Source: an uncultured Planctomycetaceae bacterium (GTDB lineage Bacteria; Planctomycetota; Planctomycetia; Planctomycetales; Planctomycetaceae). Taken from it: a stretch of DNA of 64,000 bases. Made by a program: the position numbers and the translations under genes. The stretch covers positions 1-64,000 of the forward strand of contig CALFSX010000215.1 in NCBI GenBank assembly GCA_937916515.1, read 5' to 3'. Of the stretch, positions 26,851-37,032 are shown one piece after another. The number at the start of each line of letters is the position of its first letter. Positions within the stretch are counted from its first letter, which is position 1. The notes below the pieces were generated by a model. That model saw only the letters and a program-made list of their open reading frames with translations, had not been told where the DNA came from and made no database searches.

Positions 26851-28163
26851 TGAATTCAAATTTCGCAAGACGCACGTTTCTGTACGGCACCGGTGTATCG
26901 ATGGCGTTGCCGTGGATGGAGTCTTTGTCGTCGCGAGTTTTGGGTGGCCCCATTATTGGTGGCGCCAGGAATTCCGAAGATGGAAAAGCGCCGCTGCGGT
27001 TGGGCGTGTTGTTCGCGGGCAATGGTTTTCATAAAGATCATTGGTGGGCGAAGGGTTCCGGCAAAGACATGGAACTCGGGCGAGTTCTGGAGCCACTTTC
27101 GGCTCATCGAGAACAGCTGACGTTTATCAGAGGTCTCTACAACGAACAGGCGCTGAAGGGCAATATTCACAGTTCCATGACTGGAAATCTGCTTTCGGGA
27201 GCACCGTTGGAATCTGGTGGAGGCATTCGCAGCGGTACCAGTGTTGATCAGATGCTGGCTCAGAAGTTTGGTCACCTGACCAAAGTGCCAAGTCTTGTGT
27301 TGGGGTGCGAGAAGGCCAATCCATCCGTCCACAAAAACTATTCGATGCTTTACAGTTCGCACATTTCGTGGAACTCGCCGACCACCCCAACGCCGCTGGA
27401 AGTTTACCCTTCTTTGGCTTTCGATCGGCTGTTTAAAGATACAGTTAACAAGGGCGATCAAAGCGTATTGGACGCCGTGCTGGCTGATGCTGCCGATATT
27501 CGCGGAAAGATCAGCGGACGTGATCAGCAAAAGCTGGATGAGTATTTGAATTCCGTGCGTGAAGTTGAGCAAAGAATTGAACAAGCCGGAAAGCGTGGTG
27601 AGTTGCAGGGCTGGCGACCAACGACTATAGAACCAAACATTCCGCGACCCGCCGATGGATATCCTCAGGACATCGGCGAGCATATGAAGCTGATGTGTGA
27701 CATTCTGGTGTTGGCGTTTCAAACCGACACGACTCGGTTCTGTACTTTGAAGCTCAACAACGATCATTCGTCGTTGAGATTTTCGAACCTCGGAATCGAC
27801 TACATGATTCACCACCTGTTGTCTCATCAGGAATCCGACGACTGGCTGACCGTCAATCAGTTCTTTGCGAAACAACTGGCTTATATTGCCGACAAGCTTT
27901 CTGCCATTCAGGAAGGTGAGCGGACGGTTCTGGATAACACGATTCTGATGTTCTGCAGCAGCATGCTGACCGGCAGTCACATCGCGACTCAGTTGCCCGT
28001 CGTCTTGATCGGCGGCAAAGGCCATTTGGAAACCGGAAGAACGCTGGATTACCTGGACCAACCCAATCGAAAAATGTGCAGCCTGTATTTGTCACTGATG
28101 GACAAGTTCGGTCTGAATCTCGACAGCTTCGGTGATTCTTCAGAGCGACTTGCGGGCGTTTAG
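26847..28163 (+). CDS. DUF1552 protein with Tat-type signal
   Basis: A 438-residue exported protein. The N-terminus ARRTFLYGTGVSMALPWMESL is a twin-arginine-type signal, implying folding and perhaps a cofactor before export. The body has the DUF1552 pattern (LRLGVLFAGNGFHKDHWWAKG, SVDQMLAQKFG, TRFCTLKLNNDHSSLRF, LPVVLIGGKGHLETGRTLDY), related to the alkaline-phosphatase-like/DUF1501 group. It is translationally coupled (ATGA overlap) to the giant cytochrome-type gene, the standard pairing in planctomycetes. The two likely act together at the cell surface. Confidence 0.92.
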   Translation: MMNSNFARRTFLYGTGVSMALPWMESLSSRVLGGPIIGGARNSEDGKAPLRLGVLFAGNGFHKDHWWAKGSGKDMELGRVLEPLSAHREQLTFIRGLYNEQALKGNIHSSMTGNLLSGAPLESGGGIRSGTSVDQMLAQKFGHLTKVPSLVLGCEKANPSVHKNYSMLYSSHISWNSPTTPTPLEVYPSLAFDRLFKDTVNKGDQSVLDAVLADAADIRGKISGRDQQKLDEYLNSVREVEQRIEQAGKRGELQGWRPTTIEPNIPRPADGYPQDIGEHMKLMCDILVLAFQTDTTRFCTLKLNNDHSSLRFSNLGIDYMIHHLLSHQESDDWLTVNQFFAKQLAYIADKLSAIQEGERTVLDNTILMFCSSMLTGSHIATQLPVVLIGGKGHLETGRTLDYLDQPNRKMCSLYLSLMDKFGLNLDSFGDSSERLAGV

Positions 28164-28233
28164 ACCGTCTGCGAAAAGCTGTTGCGAAACTCGTCAAGCC
28201 GGAGCTACGCGGAGTGTGACTTCGAGGCGATAA

Positions 28234-28373
28234 TGAATTAGGGTCTTACTGAAAATGATGCGCTCACGGTGCGCGCATGTTGGTTGTAGCGACAACGGAG
28301 CGGCTCGGCGATTCGAGCGTTCCATGTCTTTCAACCAACCACGCCACTGGGTCAAGGGCGAAGCCCTTGTTAG
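28234..28373 (+). repeat. Dispersed hairpin repeat, copy B
   Basis: A full copy: GAATTAGGGTCTTACT, then a degenerate form of the TGCGCGCACGGTGCGCGCA palindrome (GCGCTCACGGTGCGCGCATG), GTAGCGACAACGGAGCGGCT, ACGCCACTGGGTCAAGGGCG and the terminal hairpin CAAGGGCGAAGCCCTTG. It lies between the two cytochrome-type operons, about 70 bp after the DUF1552 stop. Confidence 0.88.
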
Positions 28374-28492
28374 GGGCATGCTGTTTTACGGGCAACGTTC
28401 GGTTTGCAATGTTGGTGTTTGCCTTTCATCAAGGACGTGGTGTGGCTAAGCTGGTAGGCCCCGTTCAATTTTGCCTGCCTTGAGATCCTGCC

Positions 28493-31400
28493 ATGACGCC
28501 TTGCGATAAACACACTGGTGCGGTTGTGTTCGCTGAAGAACGCTTGGTATTCAGCCAGCCGCGGTGGAGTTTTCGACGATCAGTATTGCTGACATCGGTA
28601 CTGATGTTGTTGTCGGGAACCGCGTTTTCGGCAGACGATGTGGATTATATTCGCGATATCAAACCGTTGCTGAAAGCGAAGTGCTGGTCGTGTCATGGGG
28701 CTTTGAAGCAGGAAGCGAATCTTCGCCTGGATACTGTGGGCTCCCTTTTGAGAGGTGGCGATTCCGGGCCGGCGATTGTTTCCGGCGATCCTGTGCACAG
28801 TGAGCTGATTCGTCGCGTGATGGCCACCGATGAATCCGAACGCATGCCTCCGGAGGGTGAGCCTGTTTCAATAGAGCAAGTCGAGCGATTAAAGATCTGG
28901 CTGAATTTCGGCGTAGAAGTGATGGCTGATGAGAAGCCTCAGACGAATCCCACAGCTCACTGGGCCTTTCAGCCCTTGAATTCCTTAGTGGACGTTGGCG
29001 ATGAGCGTTCTGCAGGCGAACATTCCATTGATGATTACGTTGATCAAAAGTTGAAAGACGTTGGGTTGCAAAGGTGCATACCAGCTGACGCTGTGGTGCT
29101 GGTTCGACGGATGTTTCTGGATCTGCACGGGCTGCCTCCCACTGTGCAGCAGGTTGCTCACTGGCAATCCGTTTTTGCGGAAGCCACCAGGTTGGGGCCA
29201 GCCGCTGAGTTGTCCGCGAGGCGACAGCTGATTGACGAGTTGCTGGCGAGTGATCGTTATGGCGAACGCTGGGGGCAGCATTGGCTGGATGTGGTTCGCT
29301 ATGCGGACACTCATGGCTTTGAAGTGAACACGCCTCGAGCGAACGCGTGGCCGTATCGCGACTATGTGATTGAAGCTTTCAACAGCGACAAGCCCTATGA
29401 TCGATTCGTCTTTGAGCAGCTGGCGGGAGACACCGTTGAAGAAGATTCCGCGACCGGTTTTTTGGTGGCGGCCGCCGCGTTGTTGCCAGGGCAGATTGGC
29501 AAGGACGAACAATCAATTCGGCTGGCTCGTCAGGACGCGTTGGATGAAATCATCGTGGGGACTTCCGCTACGTTTCTGGGGATGACGGTTGGGTGTGCTC
29601 GCTGTCACGACCATAAGTTTGATCCCATTCCTCAGGCGGATTACTACGCTCTGCAGGCATTTTTTGCTGGCGTGGAATATGGTGAACGAGAAATCAAAGG
29701 GCCGAAATATCAAGAAAAAACAGCAGAGGCGAACGCTCTTCAACCGCAGATTGAAGCGTTGCTGCAGCAGCTTGATAAGTTTTCAGCCAGGGCGTTTACA
29801 GGGCGCACCATCATTGTTGACGACGAAGATCTTGATCGAGTGACTTTGTTGGCGAAGTCGAACGGGTATGGCGTGAATCCGGACGGTGCAGGGCAAGGCT
29901 ACAAAAACGACGTCGGTGACGAGTCGCGAATCAGCAATCTTAGCCAGGGGCGGTACACGTGGTTCGACAGCAATGCCGGACAGGACGTGTTTACCTGGAA
30001 CCCTGCAGCGGATGGCGAGTTCCGGTTGTGGATCTCATGGGGGGTGCATGGAAGCGGCGTTCATACCCGAGATGCTCGCTATATTCTTGACGTTGATGGT
30101 GACCTTGCCACCACCGTAGATCAAACAGAAATCGCAGTTGCCGACCAGTACTATTTCGCCGGGCAAACGGAGGGCGAAAGCGAGCAGCAGCCACTTTGGA
30201 GCGGGTTGCAGGATGCAGGCGTTCATCGGTTTAACGCGAATACTCGATTAATTCTACGATGCGGCAACACGGGAACGGGAATCACGGCTGACGTGGTTGT
30301 GTTGCAGCAATCTGACGCAGCTTTGCCGTTGATTCGGGGGCCAGTGAATGCTGCGAAGAACGTCGAACGGATATCGCCTGTTGAAGCGAAGTTTGTGCGG
30401 TTTACTTCGGAACAAACAATCGACAATGACAAACATGAACCCTGCATTGACGAATTGGAAGTGTTCGCGGTTGGCACCGGTTCAACAAACATCGCCGCCG
30501 CGAAAAATGGAACCGTTGTTACATCGTCAGGCAACTATTCTGAAACCGGCAAGCACCAGTTGCAGCATGTCAACGACGGTCGCTATGGAAATAGTTTCAG
30601 TTGGATTTCCAATCAACATGGAAAAGGCTGGGTGCAAGTGGAGTTTGCAAAGCCAGCCACCATTGATCGGATTGAATGGGGCCGCGATCGAGAAGGGAAA
30701 TTTCAGGATCGTCTGCCGGTCAACTATCAGATTTCCACTTCGCTGGATGGGGTAAACTGGACGCTTGTTGCGTCGTCAGCGGATCGAGCTCCACTTGGTT
30801 CGCCCTTTGACGAGATGAAATCGCTGCTGCGAAGTTCTGAGGACGTTGGCGACTTAAACCTTCCGTCGCTGGCGAAGAAGTTGCAACAGCTTGAAAAACG
30901 CCAGGCGGATCTTAGAACAAGGGATATGGTTTTTGCGGGCACGTTTCGTGAACCAGACAAGACGTTTGTTTTGCTGCGAGGCGATCCGGAACAGCCCACA
31001 ACAGAGATTGCTCCTCATGTTTTGACGTCGATCAGCGACGTAAAGCTTCCGCCCGATTCGTCGGACAGGCAGCGTCGTGAAGCGTTGGCCAACTGGATTG
31101 TTTCGCCGAAGAATCCTCTAACAGCCCGCGTGATTGTGAATCGAGTTTGGCAGTATCACTTCGGTGTGGGGTTGGTGGAAACATCCAGCGATTTCGGTTT
31201 AAACGGGGCGACGCCAAGTCATCCGAAACTGCTGGATTGGTTGGCTCAGGAATTTATTAACAGTGGCTGGTCGATCAAGCAACTGCATCGTTTGATCATG
31301 ACGTCGGAAACTTATTGTCAGGCCGCGATTCAATCAGATGCCGGGAATGCCGTTGACGCGGGCAATCGGCTGTTGTGGCATTTTCCCAATCGCAGGCTGG

Positions 31401-31903
31401 AGGCGGAATCAATTCGAGATTCCATATTGGCCATCAGTGGAAATTTGAATCTTAAACAGGGTGGGCCTGGATTTAATTTTTTCAAGACGCGAGGCGGATT
31501 GAGCGGGTTTCCGGAAGTTGAAGAATTCACCAGCAACGAACTGCGTCGTATGATCTATGCTCATAAAATTCGCATGGAGCCCGTGCCAATATTTGGAGCT
31601 TTCGATTGTCCGGACGCAGGCTTGCCGACTCCTCGCCGCAGTCAGTCGACAACAGCGATTCAGGCGTTGAATCTGTTTAATAGTTCGTTTGTGATCGACC
31701 AGGCTGAACAGCTGGCAAAGCGTTGCGAGGAAGAAGCTGGTCCGAAGGTGTTCGATCAGATTCAATTGGCGTTTCAACTTGTTGTGGGACGATCTCCGTC
31801 AGCGGTTGAAATTGATGCCATCACCGAGATTGTGCAGCAGCACGGGCTGGCAACATTGTGTCGAGCTTTGTTTAACAGCAACGAATTTCTGTTTATTCCA
31901 TAG
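28493..31903 (+). CDS. PSCyt1-DUF1549-DUF1553 protein with discoidin-like insert
   Basis: A 1136-residue exported protein. After a signal segment (SVLLTSVLMLLSGTAFSA, about 30-47) comes PSCyt1 with CWSCHG (64-69). DUF1549 follows at about 165-370 (YGERWGQHWLDVVRYADTHG) and ends in a second CxxCH (CARCHDHKFDPI, near 367). Between DUF1549 and DUF1553 lies an insert at about 600-760 resembling a coagulation factor 5/8 C (discoidin) carbohydrate-binding domain (GKGWVQVEFAKPATIDRIEW, YQISTSLDGVNWTLV). DUF1553 fills the C-terminus (ANWIVSPKNPLTARVIVNRVW, QSTTAIQALNLFNSSF). It pairs with the DUF1501 gene downstream. The stop codon TAG abuts a dispersed repeat. Confidence 0.92.
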   Translation: MTPCDKHTGAVVFAEERLVFSQPRWSFRRSVLLTSVLMLLSGTAFSADDVDYIRDIKPLLKAKCWSCHGALKQEANLRLDTVGSLLRGGDSGPAIVSGDPVHSELIRRVMATDESERMPPEGEPVSIEQVERLKIWLNFGVEVMADEKPQTNPTAHWAFQPLNSLVDVGDERSAGEHSIDDYVDQKLKDVGLQRCIPADAVVLVRRMFLDLHGLPPTVQQVAHWQSVFAEATRLGPAAELSARRQLIDELLASDRYGERWGQHWLDVVRYADTHGFEVNTPRANAWPYRDYVIEAFNSDKPYDRFVFEQLAGDTVEEDSATGFLVAAAALLPGQIGKDEQSIRLARQDALDEIIVGTSATFLGMTVGCARCHDHKFDPIPQADYYALQAFFAGVEYGEREIKGPKYQEKTAEANALQPQIEALLQQLDKFSARAFTGRTIIVDDEDLDRVTLLAKSNGYGVNPDGAGQGYKNDVGDESRISNLSQGRYTWFDSNAGQDVFTWNPAADGEFRLWISWGVHGSGVHTRDARYILDVDGDLATTVDQTEIAVADQYYFAGQTEGESEQQPLWSGLQDAGVHRFNANTRLILRCGNTGTGITADVVVLQQSDAALPLIRGPVNAAKNVERISPVEAKFVRFTSEQTIDNDKHEPCIDELEVFAVGTGSTNIAAAKNGTVVTSSGNYSETGKHQLQHVNDGRYGNSFSWISNQHGKGWVQVEFAKPATIDRIEWGRDREGKFQDRLPVNYQISTSLDGVNWTLVASSADRAPLGSPFDEMKSLLRSSEDVGDLNLPSLAKKLQQLEKRQADLRTRDMVFAGTFREPDKTFVLLRGDPEQPTTEIAPHVLTSISDVKLPPDSSDRQRREALANWIVSPKNPLTARVIVNRVWQYHFGVGLVETSSDFGLNGATPSHPKLLDWLAQEFINSGWSIKQLHRLIMTSETYCQAAIQSDAGNAVDAGNRLLWHFPNRRLEAESIRDSILAISGNLNLKQGGPGFNFFKTRGGLSGFPEVEEFTSNELRRMIYAHKIRMEPVPIFGAFDCPDAGLPTPRRSQSTTAIQALNLFNSSFVIDQAEQLAKRCEEEAGPKVFDQIQLAFQLVVGRSPSAVEIDAITEIVQQHGLATLCRALFNSNEFLFIP

Positions 31904-31999
31904 CAAGGGCTTCGCCCTTGACCGGGTGGCGTGGCGTGCGGAAGAGTATGGGAAGTCTTGAACGCCGAGCCGCTCCGTTGTCGCTACGATGACTTCAGG
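31901..31999 (-). repeat. Dispersed hairpin repeat, copy C, truncated
   Basis: A reverse copy that starts at the stop codon of the preceding gene: TAG followed at once by the hairpin CAAGGGCTTCGCCCTTG, then CCGCTCCGTTGTCGCTACGA. The outer half with the GCGCGC palindrome is missing. Bases AATGAATTAGGGT near 32026 may be a stray end sequence. Confidence 0.82.
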
Positions 32000-32126
32000 C
32001 AATGTGTATGTGGTGAATGAATTAGGGTACGATGACGTTTGTGGCGATCGGATGGCGAAGGTTCTGTTGGCAGTTTAGTGACGATGGTGCTGTCGTTTGC
32101 GGTAAAAGAAGAATCGGGTTTTAGTC

Positions 32127-33593
32127 ATGGTTTCGAACAATTCTCTTTCACATACCGGTCGCCATTTGCTGGAACGCCGTGACTTGCTGGGGCAGGCCGT
32201 CACGGGGCTGGCGGGAGTTGCATTGGCAAGCCTGCTGAAACAGGACCAGCTTCTGGCTTCTGACGCCGTTTCGTTTGATCCATCGAATCCTCACGCATCA
32301 CGCACGGCGCACCACGCTGCAAAAGCAAAGAACGTATTGGTGATTTTCTGCGCGGGCGCCTGCAGTCAGTTGGAAACTTACGACTATAAACCGGAACTGA
32401 TCAAACGTGATGGGCTGCCATTTGAAGGAGGGCCAGCAGTAACGTTTCAGGGGCCATCCGGCAATCTTGCAAGGCCGCAGTACAAGTTTCGGCCGAGAGG
32501 CGAATGCGGCAAGATGGTGTCCGATATGATTCCTCATTTGGGAGGCATCGTCGATGATATTTCGTTTGTGCATACGTTGACGAACAAGTCGAACACTCAT
32601 GGTCCTGCTGAAAACTTTCTATCGACCGGTTTCGTGTTGGATGGTTTTCCCAGCATTGGAGCGTGGGTGACCTATGCGTTGGGAACGGAGAACCAGGATC
32701 TGCCAGCGTTCGTTTCCATTCCGGATCCGCGTGGGGTTCCTCAGGCCAGCGTCAACAACTGGGGCCCGGGATTTTTGCCCGCCGTGTTTCAGGGAACTCC
32801 GTTTAACAGCAGCAAGCCGATTCGAAACCTGCAGCCGCCAAACAAAGTTGGGAAAGACCAGGACAATGCGGCTCGCCAGCTGCTGTCTCGCCTTAACAGT
32901 GAACATCTGAAACAGAATCCGTCTGATTCCAACCTTGCGGCTCGCATCGCAAGTTACGAACTGGCCGCTCGAATGCAGTTATCTGTGCCCAAAATCGCAG
33001 ATCTGTCTACCGAGTCTGCTCATACACTGAAAATGTACGGTGCTGATTCGCCCAATGAAACCAAGGCAGCCTTTGCAAAGAATGCAATTCTGGCGCGAAG
33101 GTTAATCGAAAACGGTGTGCGTTTTGTGCAGTTATTTAACGGATCGTATGCCAGTGGCGGCGCGTTGAACTGGGACGGTCATCAGAAGCTGCGTGAGCAA
33201 TACGATGTTCATGGAGAGATTCTTGATCAACCGGCCGCTGCTCTGTTTAACGATTTGAAACAGCGAGGATTGTTGAATGACACTTTGGTGGTCTGGTGTA
33301 CCGAATTCGGACGCATGCCGATGTTTCAAAAGGGAGCTCAGGGCCGCGACCACAATCCTCAAGGGTTTACCGCATGGCTGGGTGGTGCCGGAGTTAAACG
33401 CGGCGTTAGCTATGGGCAGACTGACGAATTGGGTTTTAAAGCCGTGGAAAACGTGTCTTCCATTCACGACCTGAATGCTACGATTCTGCATTTGCTGGGA
33501 ATTGACCACACACGACTAACATATCAACACAACGGAGTTGATCGCCGACTGACGGATGTTCATGGACACGTGCTGCGAGATATTCTTGTTTAG
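32127..33593 (+). CDS. DUF1501 protein with Tat-type signal
   Basis: A 488-residue exported protein. The N-terminus [23 protein letters not shown] is Tat-like. The body matches DUF1501, an alkaline-phosphatase-fold family: [63 protein letters not shown] and [21 protein letters not shown]. It follows the DUF1549/DUF1553 gene, its usual partner, but with 223 bp and a repeat between them, so the two may not share one transcript. Predicted periplasmic or surface enzyme of unknown substrate. Confidence 0.92.
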   Translation: MVSNNSLSHTGRHLLERRDLLGQAVTGLAGVALASLLKQDQLLASDAVSFDPSNPHASRTAHHAAKAKNVLVIFCAGACSQLETYDYKPELIKRDGLPFEGGPAVTFQGPSGNLARPQYKFRPRGECGKMVSDMIPHLGGIVDDISFVHTLTNKSNTHGPAENFLSTGFVLDGFPSIGAWVTYALGTENQDLPAFVSIPDPRGVPQASVNNWGPGFLPAVFQGTPFNSSKPIRNLQPPNKVGKDQDNAARQLLSRLNSEHLKQNPSDSNLAARIASYELAARMQLSVPKIADLSTESAHTLKMYGADSPNETKAAFAKNAILARRLIENGVRFVQLFNGSYASGGALNWDGHQKLREQYDVHGEILDQPAAALFNDLKQRGLLNDTLVVWCTEFGRMPMFQKGAQGRDHNPQGFTAWLGGAGVKRGVSYGQTDELGFKAVENVSSIHDLNATILHLLGIDHTRLTYQHNGVDRRLTDVHGHVLRDILV

Positions 33594-33599
33594 CCCATT

Positions 33600-33723
33600 T
33601 GAATTAGAGTCGCGCACGGTGCGCTCACGTTGGTTGTAGCGACAACGGAGCGGCCCGGTGATTATAGCGTTCCACGTCTTTCTGCGTGCCACGCCACTGG
33701 GTCAAGGGCGAAGCCCTTGTTAG
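33600..33723 (+). repeat. Dispersed hairpin repeat, copy D
   Basis: A copy slightly shortened at the left palindrome (CGCGCACGGTGCGCTCACG). It fills the entire gap between two convergent genes: it begins 7 bp after the DUF1501 stop, and its final TTAG supplies the TAA stop of the minus-strand gene at 33720. Confidence 0.88.
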
Positions 33724-34349
33724 GTAACGATCTCCACGGTTAGAAACTGCCACGGTTCTTTCTGGTAAGTCTTTGCCAGATACATCAGTGTTTCCCAGCG
33801 AACTCGATGATTGGGACTTTCGAATGTTGGTGTTTCCTGGGGCAGATTGGTCAGCAGATCTTTGCGAAGGATCTGTGCTCGAATTTTGCGAGTCTTCACT
33901 TCGCCGTCGGCTTCGTTGGTCAGGCAGATCACATACTGTGTTGACGTTGCTCCCTTACCCGCTTCTCGCGCCATTAGACCGCTGGCGAATTGTTCGGAGA
34001 TTTCGTTCAGGACGGCATTCAGGTAGAACCAGCAATCGTCCTTGGCCATTGGAATAAGCGGCAGGCCTGCTGTTGTCTTCTGAGCGGCGGCTGTAATTTC
34101 TTTGACCGCTGTTTCATTCAGGAAAACGTCGCTGCAGGTTTTTTCGGCCAACGTGCGGATTTTCAACGTGCCATCGATGATTGAATTCAGCGAAAAGTTG
34201 ACGCGATGGAAGAACTCACGCTTCTGCCATTCCCGCCGAGCTCGCCAGCGGCCAACCAGCCAGCCAAGGCCCGTAAAACCAGCGGCGACAACAAATTTGA
34301 CCCAATGATCGGTGATGAGGTCATTGATCGCTTTGACGAAATCGTCCAT
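33720..34349 (-). CDS. Single-pass membrane protein, hypothetical
   Basis: A 209-residue protein, not recognised. A membrane helix lies at about 17-34 (VKFVVAAGFTGLGWLVGRW), followed by a basic stretch (RARREWQKREF), so most of the protein should be cytoplasmic. The soluble part is mixed alpha/beta with no familiar motif (AKDDCWFYLNAVLNEISEQF, KTRKIRAQILRKDLLTNLPQ). Start ATG at 34349. It is monocistronic, convergent with the DUF1501 gene and followed by a repeat that overlaps its stop. Confidence 0.7.
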   Translation of the reverse strand: MDDFVKAINDLITDHWVKFVVAAGFTGLGWLVGRWRARREWQKREFFHRVNFSLNSIIDGTLKIRTLAEKTCSDVFLNETAVKEITAAAQKTTAGLPLIPMAKDDCWFYLNAVLNEISEQFASGLMAREAGKGATSTQYVICLTNEADGEVKTRKIRAQILRKDLLTNLPQETPTFESPNHRVRWETLMYLAKTYQKEPWQFLTVEIVT

Positions 34350-34393
34350 TTCATACCTTCATTAGAACGGCCTGATAATTTGCTTAAACGGTA

Positions 34394-34418
34394 GCGGCCC
34401 GCTGGTTTTGCGGGCCGC
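34394..34418 (-). terminator. GC-rich hairpin after PQQ-type gene
   Basis: GCGGCCCGC at 34394-34402 pairs with GCGGGCCGC at 34410-34418 around a 7-base loop, about 15 bp after the stop of the minus-strand gene at 34433. The T-run is weak (only TTT nearby), so this may end transcription inefficiently or stabilise the mRNA end. Confidence 0.5.
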
Positions 34419-34432
34419 GGCTGCCAGCATGA

Positions 34433-35728
34433 TTACTTTGCCAGATCGACACAGATAATCTCGTTGTCGTTGCGAATGTAGGCGTGCTTGTTGGCGAACG
34501 CCGGCATGCTCCACACGACATCGCGTCCGAACGCAAGGTTCGATTGTTCAATCACCTTGAAGCGATCGATTTCTGTGTAGCCTTCCGGAGCGAGTTTGGC
34601 GATGATCAATTCTCCCAGTTCGTTAAACAGCCAGAAGTGATCTTCGTGTTGTACCAGAAACGCTGTTTCTGATCCGGCAGGTCGCTTGCCGATAACGTCC
34701 TGAGTTTCCCACAGTCGCTCGCCATCCGGTAGTTGGATGGCCCGCATGACGCCTTTCTGGTCGAATCCATACAGCACGTTGCCGACAGGAAACGGCTGGA
34801 CATTGACGGGGCAGATGATGTTGCGTTTGTCGCGCCAGACTTCCGTGGCTCTTGGTTTTTCCTTGTCCAGTTTCAGCAGCAGGCTTTTATTGCTGTAACC
34901 GGCCACATAAAGGTGTTCACCCATCACAATCGGCGACATGATGATGGAACCATTGGACGCTTCGTAAGGCACGCTCCAGTATTCTTCGCCATTGTCCGGG
35001 TTGACGGATGAAACGGCATTTGGGCGATACAGAATCAGCTGGCGAACGCCCGCGAATTCAATAATCGTTGGTGGTGAGTAACCTTGTTCGGGTGATGTTG
35101 CACTACGCCATTTTTCTGCGCCGGTAAGTTTGTTCAATGCAACGATGTGAGTTCCGTTTCCGCCTGCCAGTGTCAACAGGTTGTCGCCGTCGATTAATGG
35201 ATGAGCTGCATAGCCCCAGAGTGCGGCTTTGGTTCCGTATTCTTTCTTTAGATCTTTTGACCATATCACTTTGCCTGTCGGGATGTCGAAGCAAAACAGG
35301 TGACCTTCGGAACCGAGCGTGTAGACGCGATTGTCTTCAACATTGGGCGTGCAGCGTGGGCCGGACGGATACGAAACGGTGTAGTTGACCGGATATTCGT
35401 ACTTCCAAAGTACTTCGCCCGTTGATTCGTTGAGGCATAGAACTCGTTCGGTGCCCGTAAATTCCTTGCGTTCGAAGTTTCCAACTTTCACGTTGTCGCT
35501 GGTGACGTAGTCTGTGATAAACACTTTGCCATTGGCAACGGCTGGGCCGGAATATCCACCGGCAATTGGTGTTCGCCACAGTACTTTGGGGCCGTTTTCC
35601 GGAAAATTTTCGATGATGCCGGATTCTCGCCAGATGTTGTCTCGGTTGGGCCCCATCCATTGGGGCCAATCATCCGCGTGGCACGTTACGGCTGTCAAAA
35701 GAAGCAGGGCAAATGTCGTGGTTTTCAC
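34433..35728 (-). CDS. Exported PQQ-type beta-propeller protein
   Basis: A 431-residue protein with a signal peptide (MKTTTFALLLLTAVTCHA). The mature part opens with DDWPQWMGPNRDNIWRE and repeats blades with the PQQ-like pattern: GGYSGPAVANGKVFITDYV, GTERVLCLNESTGEVLWKYEYP, IPTGKVIWSKDLKKEYG, LNKLTGAEKWRSA. Many planctomycete genomes have large families of such 'outer membrane protein assembly / PQQ-binding-like' propellers; most are probably structural or bind ligands and are not PQQ enzymes. It is monocistronic and divergent from the DMT transporter. Confidence 0.87.
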   Translation of the reverse strand: MKTTTFALLLLTAVTCHADDWPQWMGPNRDNIWRESGIIENFPENGPKVLWRTPIAGGYSGPAVANGKVFITDYVTSDNVKVGNFERKEFTGTERVLCLNESTGEVLWKYEYPVNYTVSYPSGPRCTPNVEDNRVYTLGSEGHLFCFDIPTGKVIWSKDLKKEYGTKAALWGYAAHPLIDGDNLLTLAGGNGTHIVALNKLTGAEKWRSATSPEQGYSPPTIIEFAGVRQLILYRPNAVSSVNPDNGEEYWSVPYEASNGSIIMSPIVMGEHLYVAGYSNKSLLLKLDKEKPRATEVWRDKRNIICPVNVQPFPVGNVLYGFDQKGVMRAIQLPDGERLWETQDVIGKRPAGSETAFLVQHEDHFWLFNELGELIIAKLAPEGYTEIDRFKVIEQSNLAFGRDVVWSMPAFANKHAYIRNDNEIICVDLAK

Positions 35729-36030
35729 AGAAGTCTCCTTGGGGAACAGACGTGGCTGAATTGAGGCGAGATATCAGGCCGAGTCTCAGCATTTTGCGCG
35801 AAGAGCTTCAGGTTGGGCAGTGAGCGAAGCCCTTCGCAGCTATGATTCCGGACAATCCGCAAAGAGTTGGTGTTGAAATCATTCCGGGGTTCGGGAACCA
35901 GTGCCAGCTGATGAACCGTTTTCCGGGCAATGTGTCGAGGCTAAGGTTGGCTGAGGTAAGATTAGCTCCAGCAATGCGGTGTGAGTTTTGACTTTTCGTG
36001 CAAAGGCGAGGTGCACGGTCTTTTGAATGA
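35729..36030. other. Divergent intergenic region
   Basis: About 300 bp between the propeller and exporter genes, expected to hold both promoters. A small palindrome GCGAAGCCCTTCGC at 35823-35836 resembles the end hairpin of the dispersed repeat and may be a relic. Nothing else stands out. Confidence 0.35.
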
Positions 36031-37032
36031 ATGGGATTTTTCTTGGCTTCCTCATCGTCACCCTACAGGCCATCAACTGCCGAACCGCCGCAGCAACATG
36101 CTCAAACATTTTGGCCGGACGCGTCGTTAATTGGCGTTGCTTTGATCTGGGGGATCAATATTCCAGTCATGAAGAACGGTTTGGATCAGGTTGATTCATT
36201 CGTCTTCAACGCCTTGCGATTGGCCGTTTCAGCAACGGTATTGTTAAGCCTTGCACTGCTGGAGCGACGACGGGGAATCCGCCCGAATTCGGGAGTTTCC
36301 AAAACACAAATTGTGGTCTATGCACTAATCGTGTCGGGCTTGTATCAATTGTTGTTCCTGCTGGGGGTTGCTCACACAACATCCGGCAACACGGCCTTGA
36401 TTATTGCAACAGTGCCGATGTGGACGGCCTTATTGGCTCGAATATTTCTGAACGAGCGATTGGCGAAAATCGCCTGGGGCGGCCTGTTTACGGCGTTGGC
36501 GGGAACAGTCATTGTGGCACTGCAAAAAGGTGACGTGAAGGTTGGCGATGAAAACCTGTTTGGCAATCTGTGCGTTCTGGGGGCGGCATTGGCGTGGTCG
36601 ATCGGAACGGTTTACAGCCGCCCTATGTTGAAATCAATTTCGCCAATGCAGCTGTCAGGATTTGCGGCCATCATTGGTTTGCCTTTGCATCTGATGTTCG
36701 CGATGGGCCGATATGAAGCCGGGTTGCCTGCATTTCAGTCACTTAATGTTTGGTTGATTGTGTTGTATTCAGGTGTGCTTTCAACAGGTCTGGCGTTACC
36801 AATGTGGAATTATGGAGTTCGCCATGCGGGAGCGGCTCACGCGGCGATCATTCAGAATATTGTGCCGCTTATTGCGATTGTCGCTGCCTGGCTGACTCGC
36901 GGTGAATCCGCATCGGTGCCGCAAATGTTTGGAGGTGCTTTGATTTTGGGTGGGCTGGTGATAATGCGAATCGGTCGGCACAACGAAGCCAAGGCGGCGC
37001 GGCTATTGTTGGCCGCAGCCGAAACGAAGTAA
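36031..37032 (+). CDS. EamA/DMT-family transporter
   Basis: A 333-residue inner-membrane protein with ten hydrophobic helices in two EamA halves: VALIWGINIPVMKNGLDQVDSFVFNALRL begins the first and NLCVLGAALAWSIGTVYSRPMLKS the second. The motif TSGNTALIIATVPMWTALLARIFLNERL is typical of the drug/metabolite transporter superfamily, which exports amino acids, nucleosides or toxic metabolites. The ATG at 36031 leaves a 30-residue cytosolic leader; a later start is possible but no other ATG precedes the first helix. The substrate cannot be told. Confidence 0.88.
   Translation: MGFFLASSSSPYRPSTAEPPQQHAQTFWPDASLIGVALIWGINIPVMKNGLDQVDSFVFNALRLAVSATVLLSLALLERRRGIRPNSGVSKTQIVVYALIVSGLYQLLFLLGVAHTTSGNTALIIATVPMWTALLARIFLNERLAKIAWGGLFTALAGTVIVALQKGDVKVGDENLFGNLCVLGAALAWSIGTVYSRPMLKSISPMQLSGFAAIIGLPLHLMFAMGRYEAGLPAFQSLNVWLIVLYSGVLSTGLALPMWNYGVRHAGAAHAAIIQNIVPLIAIVAAWLTRGESASVPQMFGGALILGGLVIMRIGRHNEAKAARLLLAAAETK

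Noticed and set aside
26856-28061. 401-codon frame antisense to the DUF1552 gene
   Set aside because: It is a shadow of a strongly supported gene and has no recognisable domain.
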